The notes beneath the pieces are model-generated. The model saw nothing but the letters and a program-made list of their open reading frames with translations. It had not been told where the DNA came from and made no database searches. From contig NZ_CP056080.1 in NCBI RefSeq assembly GCF_014217215.1, forward strand, positions 620,001 through 684,000: a DNA stretch of 64,000 nucleotides. The letters are read 5' to 3'. This DNA is from Rothia nasimurium. GTDB taxonomy: Bacteria > Actinomycetota > Actinomycetes > Actinomycetales > Micrococcaceae. The position numbers and the translations under genes were made by a program. This document shows positions 15,049 to 23,690 of the stretch, in pieces. Every line of letters starts with the position of its first letter. Position 1 is the first letter of the stretch.

Positions 15049-18000
15049 ATGACACAGCAGGCATCACACACACCTGGGCCCGACGGGCCGCTCACTGACA
15101 AGCTCATCAAATTTGGCAAATTCTTCACCAAGTGGGACGAAACCGACGACGGCCGCGCAGCCTTCCTCAAAGGCGGCCGCGCAGGCGACGTTTTCTACCG
15201 CAACCGCTGGAGCCATGACAAGGTTGTCCGCTCCACCCACGGCGTCAACTGCACCGGCTCATGCTCCTGGCAGGTCTTCGTCAAAGACGGCGTAATCACC
15301 TGGGAAGCCCAGGCCACCGACTATCCCACCGTCGGCCCCGACCGCCCCGAGTACGAACCGCGCGGCTGCCCCCGTGGCGCGGCTTTCTCCTGGTACACCT
15401 ACTCACCGACCCGCGTGAAGTACCCCTACATCCGCGGTGTACTGCTGGAAATGTACCGCGAAGCCCGCGCCCGTCTGGGAGACCCCGTCGAAGCCTGGGC
15501 CTCCATTGTCTCGGACCCCTCCAAGCGCCGTGCCTACACCGCCGCTCGCGGTAAGGGCGGCCTGGTGCGCGGCACCTGGGCAGAAGCCCTAGAAATGGTG
15601 GCCGCCGCCCAGATTCACACCATTAGGACCTACGGCCCCGACCGCAACATCGGCTTCTCACCCATTCCGGCTAAGTCCATGGTGTCCCACGCCTCCGGTG
15701 CCCGCTACATCGAGCTCATGGGCGGTGTAATGACCAGCTTCTACGACTGGTACGCCGACCTGCCCGTAGCTTCACCCCAGGTCTTTGGCGACCAGACCGA
15801 TGTACGCGAGTCCGGTGACTGGTGGGACGCCACCTACCTGATGATGTGGGGCTCCAACATTCCGGTGACCCGCACCCCCGATGCCCACTGGATGGCCGAG
15901 GTTCGCTACCGTGGCACCAAGGTTGTCTCTGTCTCCCCGGACTACGCCGATAACACCAAGTTCGCCGACGAATGGCTACCCGCCCAGCCCGGCACCGATG
16001 CCGCTCTGGCTATGGCCATGGGCCACGTCATTCTCAAAGAGAACTTTGTGGACCAGCGGGTGGAGTTCTTTGAGGACTACACCAGCACCTACACCGACTT
16101 CCCCTTCCTGGTCACTCTGGAAACCCGTGAAGACGGTAGCAAGGTGCCCGCCAAGTTCCTGACCGCCGCAGACCTGGCTGCTCACCGCGAGGTTGCCGAT
16201 GCCGCCTTCAAGACTGCCCTCTTCAACCGCGAAACCGGTGAAGTTGTTGTGCCCAACGGTTCCATGGGCTACCGCTACAACGCTGAGGACGAGGGTAAGT
16301 GGAACCTTGACCTACAGGGGGTTAGGCCTGCGCTCTCTATCCTGGATTTGCCCCAGGGTACCCTGACCAGTGCCGCTGAAATCAAGCTCCCCGCTTTCGA
16401 CGAGCCCTCAGGTCGAGGCAAGGTCGTGACCCGTGGCGTTCCCACCGTTATTGTGGAGGGCCACGAAGTCACCACCGTCTTTGACCTCATGCTGGCCCAG
16501 TACGGCGTGGGCCGCCCCTCCCTGCCCGGTCACTGGGCAGAGAGCTTTGAGGACGCGGACACCCAGTACACTCCCGCCTGGCAGGAGGCTATTACCTCCG
16601 TACCCGCCGAAGCCGTGATTCGCACCGCCCGCGAGTTCGCCCAGAACTCCATCGACTCGGGTGGCCGCACCATGATTATCATGGGTGCCGGTATCTGCCA
16701 GTGGTACCACGGCGACACCACCTACCGCGCGATTCTAGCCCTGCTCATGATGTGCGGTGCCGAGGGCCGTAACGGCGGTGGCTGGGCCCACTACGTGGGA
16801 CAGGAGAAAGCCCGTCCCATTACCGGGTGGGCACACATGGCTAACGCCCTGGACTGGTACCGCCCGCCCCGTACCCAGGCCGGCACCTCCTTCTGGTACA
16901 TGCACACCGACCAGTTCCGTCAGGACGGCTACTCCGCCGACTCGCTCCAGTCGCCGCTGGCTAAGGGCGAACTGGCCGGGGTGCACACCGCTGACCTGTT
17001 GGCTCGCGCCGTGCGCATGGGCTGGACCCCCTTCTACCCGCAGTTCCCCGAGAACTCCCTGGATCTGGCCGATAAGGGCGCAGAAGCAACGGAGGCCGGT
17101 ACCGCCGAGTCACCCGCTGACTACGTAGCCCAGCGCCTGAACTCCGGGGACCTGGAGTTCTCCGTTGAGGACGCTGACGCACCGGCTAACTGGCCCCGCA
17201 CCCTCATGCTCTGGCGTAATAACCTGCTGGGCTCATCGGCTAAGGGTGAGCAGTACTTCCTGCGCCACCTGCTGGGTAATGAGAACGCCAACATCAGCAA
17301 GGACGCCGAGAACCGCCCCGATGAGGTACGTTGGCAGGACGATGCACCGGTTGGCAAGCTGGATCTGCTGGTCACCACCGACTTCCGCATGACCTCATCG
17401 ACCCTGTCATCGGATGTCGTTTTCCCCGCCGCTACCTGGTACGAGAAACACGACATCTCCTCGACCGACATGCACCCCTACATTCACGCCTTCTCACCGG
17501 CTATTAACCCGCCCTGGGAAACCAAGACCGACCACCAGATCTTCAAGGAACTGGCCTACGTCTTCTCCAAGCTGGCTAAGAAGCACCTGGGCGTGCGCAA
17601 GGACCTGGTCTCTGTGCCCCTCCAGCACGATACCCCCGGCCAGATTGCCCAGCCCGGCGGTCACGCCCCCGACTGGAAGAACCAGAACATCCAGGGTATT
17701 CCGGGCAAGAACATGCCGGTCTTTGCCGTGGTGGAACGTGACTACCCGGCCCTCTACGACATGTACACCTCGGTCGGCCCCCTGCTTTCTAAGCTGGGAA
17801 CAACCACCAAGTTCGTGACCGTCGATGTGAATGACGAGCTGGCAACCCTAGCCCAAGAACACGGTGTCATGGGTAGCGGTAAGGGCGCGGGTCTTCCCGC
17901 CCTGGATACCGACGTCAAGCTGGCTGATACTATCTTGGCGCTTTCGGGTACCTCCAACGGCCCGGTTGCTCTCAAGGGCTTCAAGGCCCTGGAGAAGCGG

Positions 18001-18771
18001 GTGGGCAAAAAGATGCACCACCTGGCCGAGGGCAACGAAGAGAAGCGCATCCGCTTCCGCGACACCCAGGACCGCCCGGTTCCCGTCTTCACCTCACCCG
18101 AATGGTCAGGTTCAGAGACAGGTGGCCGCCGCTACGCCCCCTTCACCCTGAACATTGAGCAGCTCAAGCCCTTCCACACCCTGACCGGTCGTATGCACTT
18201 CTTCCTAGACCACGACTGGATGAGCGAGATGGGGGAGCAGCTCCCGGTCTACCGCCCGCCGCTGGATATGCACAACCTCTTCGGCGAGCCCGAACTGGGC
18301 GAAACCGGCGACCTCTCCGTTGCCGTTCGCTACGTCACCGTCCACAACAAGTGGGCTATCCACTCCTCCTACCACGACAACCTCTACATGCAGACGCTCT
18401 CACGCGGCGGCACCCACGCCTGGATGAGCCCGCAGGATGCAGCAAAGATTGGCGTGAAAGACCACGACTGGATTGAGTGCGAAAACACCAACGGTGTCTT
18501 TGTGGGACGCGCGGTGGTCTCCCACCGTATGCCCGAGGGTGTTGTCTACGTGCACCACGCCCAGGAGCGCCTGGTGAACGTGCCCAAGGCTGAACGCACC
18601 GGCAAGCGCGGGGGTATCCACAACTCGGTCACCCGCATCATGGTCAAACCCACCCACATTATCGGTGGCTATGCCCACCAGGCCTATGCCTTCAACTACC
18701 TGGGACCCACCGGTAACCAGCGAGATATTGTTTCCAGAATCCGCCGCCGCAAGCAGGAGGTAACCTACTAA
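15049..18771 (+). CDS. narG: Respiratory nitrate reductase alpha subunit NarG
   Basis: The 1240-residue catalytic subunit reduces nitrate to nitrite with quinol electrons, using Mo-bis-MGD and the FS0 cluster. Near the N-terminus STHGVNCTGSCSWQVFVKDG carries the His/Cys ligands of FS0. YDWYADLPVASPQ holds the Asp that ligates molybdenum. GRMHFFLDHDWM and GPTGNQRD are typical of the C-terminus. ATG 15049 is chosen over an upstream TTG at 15019, which would extend through the putative -10 box. It is the first gene of narGHJI, and narH overlaps its stop by one base. Confidence 0.96.
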   Translation: MTQQASHTPGPDGPLTDKLIKFGKFFTKWDETDDGRAAFLKGGRAGDVFYRNRWSHDKVVRSTHGVNCTGSCSWQVFVKDGVITWEAQATDYPTVGPDRPEYEPRGCPRGAAFSWYTYSPTRVKYPYIRGVLLEMYREARARLGDPVEAWASIVSDPSKRRAYTAARGKGGLVRGTWAEALEMVAAAQIHTIRTYGPDRNIGFSPIPAKSMVSHASGARYIELMGGVMTSFYDWYADLPVASPQVFGDQTDVRESGDWWDATYLMMWGSNIPVTRTPDAHWMAEVRYRGTKVVSVSPDYADNTKFADEWLPAQPGTDAALAMAMGHVILKENFVDQRVEFFEDYTSTYTDFPFLVTLETREDGSKVPAKFLTAADLAAHREVADAAFKTALFNRETGEVVVPNGSMGYRYNAEDEGKWNLDLQGVRPALSILDLPQGTLTSAAEIKLPAFDEPSGRGKVVTRGVPTVIVEGHEVTTVFDLMLAQYGVGRPSLPGHWAESFEDADTQYTPAWQEAITSVPAEAVIRTAREFAQNSIDSGGRTMIIMGAGICQWYHGDTTYRAILALLMMCGAEGRNGGGWAHYVGQEKARPITGWAHMANALDWYRPPRTQAGTSFWYMHTDQFRQDGYSADSLQSPLAKGELAGVHTADLLARAVRMGWTPFYPQFPENSLDLADKGAEATEAGTAESPADYVAQRLNSGDLEFSVEDADAPANWPRTLMLWRNNLLGSSAKGEQYFLRHLLGNENANISKDAENRPDEVRWQDDAPVGKLDLLVTTDFRMTSSTLSSDVVFPAATWYEKHDISSTDMHPYIHAFSPAINPPWETKTDHQIFKELAYVFSKLAKKHLGVRKDLVSVPLQHDTPGQIAQPGGHAPDWKNQNIQGIPGKNMPVFAVVERDYPALYDMYTSVGPLLSKLGTTTKFVTVDVNDELATLAQEHGVMGSGKGAGLPALDTDVKLADTILALSGTSNGPVALKGFKALEKRVGKKMHHLAEGNEEKRIRFRDTQDRPVPVFTSPEWSGSETGGRRYAPFTLNIEQLKPFHTLTGRMHFFLDHDWMSEMGEQLPVYRPPLDMHNLFGEPELGETGDLSVAVRYVTVHNKWAIHSSYHDNLYMQTLSRGGTHAWMSPQDAAKIGVKDHDWIECENTNGVFVGRAVVSHRMPEGVVYVHHAQERLVNVPKAERTGKRGGIHNSVTRIMVKPTHIIGGYAHQAYAFNYLGPTGNQRDIVSRIRRRKQEVTY

Positions 18772-20405
18772 TGCGCGTTATGGCCCAAGTATCAATGATT
18801 ATGGCGCTTGATAAGTGCCTGGGTTGCCACACCTGCTCCGTGACCTGCAAGCAGGCATGGACCAACAGGGCTGGCACCGAGTACGTGTGGTTCAACAACG
18901 TTGAAACCCGCCCCGGCCAGGGCTATCCCCGCCGCTACGAAGACCAGGAGAAGTGGAAGGGCGGCTGGGTGCTCAACAAGCGCGGCCGTCTGGAACTCAA
19001 GAGCGGTAACCGCTTCAAGAAGCTCTTTACCCTCTTCGCTTCGCCGGTCCAGCCCGAGCTTTCGGACTACTACGAGCCCTGGACCTACGACTACGAGAAC
19101 CTGACCAGCGCACCGCTGGGTGATGATTTCCCCACCGCCCGCCCCAAGTCGCTGATTACCGGTGAGGATACCTCCATCGAGTGGGGCCCCAACTGGGACG
19201 ATAACCTGGGCGGTGCCACCGAAAACGGCCACCTGGATCCCCTGGTGGAGAAGGTTCGCCAGCAGTCAGAAGAGAAGATTAAGTTCGAGTTTGAACGTAC
19301 CTTCATGTTCTACCTGCCCCGCATCTGCGAGCACTGCCTGAACCCCTCCTGCATGGCTTCCTGCCCCTCCGGCGCTATCTACAAGCGCGAAGAGGACGGC
19401 ATCGTGCTGGTGGATCAGAACCAGTGCCGCGGCTGGCGTCAGTGCATCACCGGCTGCCCCTACAAGAAGATTTACTTCAACCACAAGAGCGGTAAAGCCG
19501 AAAAATGTACCTTCTGCTACCCCCGCATCGAGCACGGTATCCCCACCGTCTGCGCCGAAACCTGCGTGGGCCGCATGCGCTACATTGGCATCTTCCTCTA
19601 CGACGCCGACCGCGTCACCGAAGCTGCCTCTGTACCCGATGAAAAGCAGCTCTACCAGGCCCAGCTCGACATCATGCTCGATCCCTTCGACCCCGAGGTG
19701 ATTCGCGAGGCAACCAAGCAGGGTATTCCTGACTCCTGGATTACGGCAGCCCAGAAGTCCCCGGTCTACAAGCTGGCCAAGGAATGGAAGATCGCTCTTC
19801 CGCTGCACCCCGAATACCGAACCATGCCCATGGTCTGGTACGTCCCGCCGCTCTCACCCATCATTGACCTGCTTCAGGAGCAGGGCCACGATGCCGAGAG
19901 CAAGGAAAACCTCTTTGGTGCCATTGACGCCCTGCGTATTCCCGTGGAATACCTAGCCGAGCTCTTCACCGCAGGGGACACCACCATCGTGGTCAACGTC
20001 CTCAAGAAGCTGGCCGCCATGCGCGCCTACATGCGTGACATCACCCTCGGTGGTGTCGGCAACGAGGACATCGCCCAGGCTGTTGGTATGACCGGTGCTG
20101 AAATGTACGAGATGTACCGCCTCATGGCCATCTCCAAGTACGAGGAACGCTACGTCATTCCTCCGGCCCACCTGGAAGATGCCCACAACCTGGAAGAAAT
20201 CGGTTGCTCCCTGGACACCGACGGCGGCCCCGGCATGCTCTACGACAGCGCCTTCACCGACCCCGGTGACCGACCTGTTCCCGTATCAGCCGGTAGCTAC
20301 GCCAACGCCCAGCGCGCCGACGGCAAGGTCGACATCTTCCTCTGGGACGGCAAAACCCGCCCCGACTCCCTCTTCCCCGATACCTCCGGTAGCAAGAAGG
20401 TCTAG
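18771..20405 (+). CDS. narH: Respiratory nitrate reductase beta subunit NarH
   Basis: The 544-residue iron-sulfur subunit passes electrons from NarI hemes to NarG. Four cluster-binding Cys groups are visible: CLGCHTCSVTCKQAW near the N-terminus, CEHCLNPSCMASC, CRGWRQCITGC (Trp replaces a Cys, the signature of the 3Fe-4S cluster in NarH) and CTFCYPR...CAETCVGR. The start overlaps the narG stop. Length is close to that of other actinobacterial NarH proteins. Confidence 0.97.
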   Translation: MRVMAQVSMIMALDKCLGCHTCSVTCKQAWTNRAGTEYVWFNNVETRPGQGYPRRYEDQEKWKGGWVLNKRGRLELKSGNRFKKLFTLFASPVQPELSDYYEPWTYDYENLTSAPLGDDFPTARPKSLITGEDTSIEWGPNWDDNLGGATENGHLDPLVEKVRQQSEEKIKFEFERTFMFYLPRICEHCLNPSCMASCPSGAIYKREEDGIVLVDQNQCRGWRQCITGCPYKKIYFNHKSGKAEKCTFCYPRIEHGIPTVCAETCVGRMRYIGIFLYDADRVTEAASVPDEKQLYQAQLDIMLDPFDPEVIREATKQGIPDSWITAAQKSPVYKLAKEWKIALPLHPEYRTMPMVWYVPPLSPIIDLLQEQGHDAESKENLFGAIDALRIPVEYLAELFTAGDTTIVVNVLKKLAAMRAYMRDITLGGVGNEDIAQAVGMTGAEMYEMYRLMAISKYEERYVIPPAHLEDAHNLEEIGCSLDTDGGPGMLYDSAFTDPGDRPVPVSAGSYANAQRADGKVDIFLWDGKTRPDSLFPDTSGSKKV

Positions 20406-20407
20406 GC

Positions 20408-21196
20408 GTGGCTGGTTTTTTCTCCAAGCTCCTCAAACGAACCCCGGCTGAGGTAGAACCCGAGCTACCGGCATCGGGCGACCCCTTCGACATGGACTGG
20501 GGGAGCGGCGCCCCCGAGGACGCCGTGATCTACCAGGTCACCTCCGTGCTCATGCGCTACCCCTCCGAAGAGACCCGGGCCCTGCTACCCGAACTCACCC
20601 AGCTTGCCGCTGAAACCGGCAACACCGACCTGATAGAAGGTGTTGCCGCCATCAGCCGCTGGTACGAAGAGCACAGCCTTGAAGAAATTCAGGCCGAGTA
20701 CGTGCAGGAATACGACCTCTCCCGCCGCCACGCCTTCCACCTGTCCTACTGGACCGAAGGCGACACCCGGCGGCGCGGTGAGGCCCTCACCCGATTCAAG
20801 CAGATGTACCGGGACTCCGGCATGGTCACCACCCTGCACGGGGAACTACCCGACTACCTGCCCATGGTGCTGGAGTTCACCGCCCTGGTGGACGCCCGCG
20901 CCGGCCGCGCTGCCCTGCAGGCCTACCGCCCCTCCCTGGAGCTGCTACGCCTGGCCCTACGGGATGACAACCTGCCCTACTACGAGCTCATCGAAGCGGT
21001 CTGCCAGACCCTGCCCGGAGTTTCCCCTGAAACCCAGGCAGACGTGCAGAAACTTGTCACAGCAGGCCCGCCCGCTGAAGCCGTCGGCCTAGCCCTGGCC
21101 CCCGGCGACCCCCGCCTGCTACCCCTTTTGCTGCCCCACGAACAGACACCCGGCGCCACCGTCGGCGCCGACCACAAGAACGGAGCCCACCTGTGA
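20408..21196 (+). CDS. narJ: Nitrate reductase molybdenum cofactor assembly chaperone NarJ
   Basis: A 262-residue NarJ/TorD-type chaperone that binds apo-NarG and holds it in the cytoplasm until its cofactors are inserted. The helical core (SVLMRYPSEETRALLPEL..., YVQEYDLSRRHAFHLSYWTEGDTRRRGEAL) matches the family. A GTG start lies 2 bases after narH, and the stop overlaps the narI start. The acidic N-terminal 35 residues and Pro/Gly-rich tail make it longer than the E. coli protein. Confidence 0.94.
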   Translation: MAGFFSKLLKRTPAEVEPELPASGDPFDMDWGSGAPEDAVIYQVTSVLMRYPSEETRALLPELTQLAAETGNTDLIEGVAAISRWYEEHSLEEIQAEYVQEYDLSRRHAFHLSYWTEGDTRRRGEALTRFKQMYRDSGMVTTLHGELPDYLPMVLEFTALVDARAGRAALQAYRPSLELLRLALRDDNLPYYELIEAVCQTLPGVSPETQADVQKLVTAGPPAEAVGLALAPGDPRLLPLLLPHEQTPGATVGADHKNGAHL

Positions 21197-21981
21197 CCAC
21201 CACAGTCAACGCCCTCGACTTCTTCCTCTGGGGCATCTTCCCCTACATCACCCTCGCCATCGTCATCGGCGGTACCATCTGGCGCTACAAGACCGACCAG
21301 TTCGGCTGGACCACCCGCTCATCGCAGATGTATGAGTCCAAGCTTCTACGCATCGCCTCACCCATGTTCCACTACGGTATCCTGGTTGTGCTCGTAGGCC
21401 ACATCGTCGGCCTCGTTATCCCCAAATCCTGGACCGACGCCGTTGGCATCTCGGAGCACTTCTACCACCTCAACGCACTGGTACTGGGCTCCATCGCAGC
21501 GGTCGCCACCCTCATCGGCCTCTTCGCCATGATCTACCGCCGCCGCACCAGCGCCACCGTCTTCCGGGCCACCACCTGGAACGACAAGATGATGTACGTG
21601 GCCCTCACCAGCGCCATCGTCCTCGGCTCGGTCGCCACCCTCTTCAACGCCATGGAAATCGAGGGAGAGCACAACTACCGCGAAACCGTCTCGGTTTGGT
21701 TCCGCTCCCTCTTCTACTTCCAACCCAACGTCGAAGCCATGGCCAGCGCCACCACCTCTTTCCACATCCACGTGGTCGTTGCCATGATCCTCTTCTGCCT
21801 CTGGCCCTTCACCCGCCTGGTCCATGCCTTCACCGCACCCCTGCACTACATCTTCCGGCCCTACATCGTCTACCGCTCGCGGGGCAAGCGTAACCACGCC
21901 CGCGGCTGGTCGCCGGTAGGCACCGCAGACTCCGTGAATAAGGACGCCCGCACGGTCGAGCGCCAGCACCACCACCACTAA
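21193..21981 (+). CDS. narI: Respiratory nitrate reductase gamma subunit NarI
   Basis: The 262-residue cytochrome b subunit anchors NarGH to the membrane and oxidises menaquinol. About five transmembrane helices are visible. Heme-ligand histidines lie in PMFHYGILVVLVGHIVGL and in FHIHVVVAMILFCLWPFTRLVHAF. The GTG start overlaps the narJ stop. The tail ends in four consecutive His residues. narK follows 10 bases later, so transport and reduction are probably co-expressed. Confidence 0.95.
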   Translation: MTTTVNALDFFLWGIFPYITLAIVIGGTIWRYKTDQFGWTTRSSQMYESKLLRIASPMFHYGILVVLVGHIVGLVIPKSWTDAVGISEHFYHLNALVLGSIAAVATLIGLFAMIYRRRTSATVFRATTWNDKMMYVALTSAIVLGSVATLFNAMEIEGEHNYRETVSVWFRSLFYFQPNVEAMASATTSFHIHVVVAMILFCLWPFTRLVHAFTAPLHYIFRPYIVYRSRGKRNHARGWSPVGTADSVNKDARTVERQHHHH

Positions 21982-21991
21982 GGAAAACACC

Positions 21992-23212
21992 ATGTCTACT
22001 ACGGCTGTTGCTGCGAAAGATCCGCAGCTTGCTGGCCAGTTTAAGTACGTCATTATGGCGGCCCTGGCCTCCATGATTGGCTTCTGGGGCTGGACCATGA
22101 TTGGCCCCCTGGCCAAGTACTACACCGAAACCTACGGTCTGACCGAGGGGCAGCGCTCCCTGCTGATCGCTACCCCGGTGATTGTTGGCTCCCTGGCCCG
22201 TATTCCGGTGGGTGCGCTGACCGACCGCTTCGGTGGCCGCATCATGTTCACCATCATGCTGACCCTGACCGGTTCAATGGTGCTCATTACCGGCCTGGTG
22301 GGGCAGATGGGTAACTTCTCCCTACTCCTGCTGGCAGCCTTCTTTCTGGGCATTGGCGGTTCTATCTTCGCGGTGGGCATTCCTTTCGCCGCGGCCTGGT
22401 TTGAACCCCACCGCAAGGGCCTAGCCACCGGTATTTTCGGCATGGGCATGGTCGGTACCGCCTGCGCTGCCTTCTTTAACCCCCGCATGCTGGCTGCCTT
22501 CGGCTACTTTCCCACCCACGTCATTATGAGCTGCGTAGCCCTGACCTACGCCGTCATCGTCTGGCTCTTCATCCGTGACTCACCCGTTATGAAGGCCCGC
22601 ACCCCCGAGCCGGTTCTACCCAAGATTCTGGCTGTGTCTAAGAAGCTGATCACCTGGCAGCTCTGCTTCATCTACGCTGTGGTCTTCGGTGCCTTCGTAG
22701 CTTTCTCAAACTTCCTCGCTACCTACATGCAGAACATCTACGGCTACGAGGCCGTTGCCGGCGGTACTTTTGCTGCCATGTTCGCGATCTGCGCCGTGCT
22801 GGCCCGCCCCTTCGGCGGGGTCGCAGCCGATAAGTTCGGCGGCAAGCTCACCACCCTCATCGTTTTCGTTGCTATGACCGTGCTGGCCATCTGCATCTCC
22901 TTTGAGCCTGAGAGCACCACCGTGAACGCCCTGATTCATGTGGTCATGGCCCTCTTTGTGGGCTTCGGTACCGGCACCATTTACGGCTGGCTGGGTAAGG
23001 TCGTTCGCCCGCAGGACACCGGCACCGTATCGGGCCTGGTCTCAGCAGCCGGTGGCCTGGGCGGCTACTTCCCGCCCCTGATCATGGGAGCTGCCTACAC
23101 CGCCTTCGGCAACTACTTCTGGGGTGTTCTGGCCCTGGGCGCCACCTGCGTCATCTCCATTGTGGTCTCCCTCTGGATGGCCTCAGATAAGAAGGCTGCC
23201 CGTCCCGCCTAA
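21992..23212 (+). CDS. narK: Nitrate/nitrite MFS transporter NarK
   Basis: This 406-residue, about 12-helix protein of the NarK/NNP family carries the nitrate signature segments GIGGSIFAVGIPFAAAWF (about residues 120-137) and GLVSAAGGLGGYFPPLIMG (about residues 346-364). It is likely to import nitrate and export nitrite. The ATG start follows AAGGAAAA. Its position directly after narI supports a role in supplying nitrate reductase. Direction of transport (symport or antiport) cannot be told. Confidence 0.93.
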   Translation: MSTTAVAAKDPQLAGQFKYVIMAALASMIGFWGWTMIGPLAKYYTETYGLTEGQRSLLIATPVIVGSLARIPVGALTDRFGGRIMFTIMLTLTGSMVLITGLVGQMGNFSLLLLAAFFLGIGGSIFAVGIPFAAAWFEPHRKGLATGIFGMGMVGTACAAFFNPRMLAAFGYFPTHVIMSCVALTYAVIVWLFIRDSPVMKARTPEPVLPKILAVSKKLITWQLCFIYAVVFGAFVAFSNFLATYMQNIYGYEAVAGGTFAAMFAICAVLARPFGGVAADKFGGKLTTLIVFVAMTVLAICISFEPESTTVNALIHVVMALFVGFGTGTIYGWLGKVVRPQDTGTVSGLVSAAGGLGGYFPPLIMGAAYTAFGNYFWGVLALGATCVISIVVSLWMASDKKAARPA

Positions 23213-23220
23213 TCTCATAC

Positions 23221-23238
23221 CCCCTCAGCTATGAGGGG
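23221..23238 (+). terminator. Short hairpin after narK
   Basis: CCCCTCA-GCTA-TGAGGGG, a perfect 7-bp stem 9 bases after the narK stop, without a T-run. It may act as a weak terminator together with the larger structure that follows. Confidence 0.4.
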
Positions 23239-23249
23239 ATGTACTCCGA

Positions 23250-23307
23250 GGACGCCCGCGCCCTGTTTTCCTGCCTTCGGGCAGGGAAGCGGGGCGCGGT
23301 TGCGTCC
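23250..23307. repeat. Compound GC-rich hairpin between narK and the gcv region
   Basis: Nested arms GGACGC/GCGTCC, CCGCGCCC/GGGGCGCGG and CCTGCC-TTCG-GGCAGG form one long imperfect stem of 58 nt capped by a stable UUCG tetraloop. No T-run follows. It may be a 3'-end stabiliser or rho-assisted terminator for the nar transcript. Confidence 0.5.
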
Positions 23308-23412
23308 GCCTTCTGATGCCGCCTGTATTGAGGCGCGAAAGCCGCTCATCTGGTGCTCGAGGTGTAAGGTGTGGCACAATAAGGGTTGATAAAACTATAA
23401 CGCCGTTACAAC

Positions 23413-23637
23413 TGGTGCGGGAGAGACCGTACACACCCGAGGTTGAGGGACCACGGGCACCGGCGCCGAAGGAGCAAACCCTCCCCGGGAAACTCTCAGG
23501 CACATGTACCGCTCAGTTAGGCAACTCTGGAGAGGGGCATCAAACCCCCACCGAAGGGGCAAAATTCGCGCCCGCTACCAAGCGTGATGGGTAGCTGCGA
23601 ACCAAAACTCTCAGGTTTTAACAGAGCGGGGAGGGCA
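23413..23637 (+). ncRNA. Tandem glycine riboswitch (gcvT motif, two aptamers)
   Basis: Two successive copies of the glycine aptamer core can be read: GCGGGAGAG ... GCCGAAGGAGCAA ... AAACTCTCAGG (about 23417-23500), then CTCTGGAGAGG ... CACCGAAGGGGCAA ... AAACTCTCAGG (about 23525-23615), closed by AGAGCGGGGAGGGC. This double arrangement, joined by a short linker, is characteristic of the family, and it directly precedes gcvP. Glycine binding normally switches on the cleavage genes. Downstream, CCACAGGG-CAC-CCCTGTGG (23641-23659) and the region around the GGAG ribosome-binding site (about 23681) form the likely expression platform. Confidence 0.95.
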
Positions 23638-23640
23638 CCA

Positions 23641-23659
23641 CCACAGGGCACCCCTGTGG
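23641..23659 (+). promoter_or_regulatory. Hairpin in the riboswitch expression platform
   Basis: A perfect 8-bp stem CCACAGGG/CCCTGTGG with loop CAC lies between the second glycine aptamer and gcvP. No T-run follows, so control is more likely at translation initiation than by termination. CTCT/AGAG pairing around GGAGAG (near 23671-23686) could hide the ribosome-binding site. Confidence 0.5.
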
Positions 23660-23690
23660 GCAGGTTTACCCTCTACCCCTGGAGAGTTTC

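Noticed and set aside
21960-21981. His-rich NarI C-terminus as an artificial tag
   Set aside because: Only four consecutive His codons end a natural reading frame, within normal genomic context; it is most likely native.
23316-23594. 92-codon frame before gcvP
   Set aside because: It overlaps the clear tandem glycine riboswitch, whose conserved bases explain the sequence.
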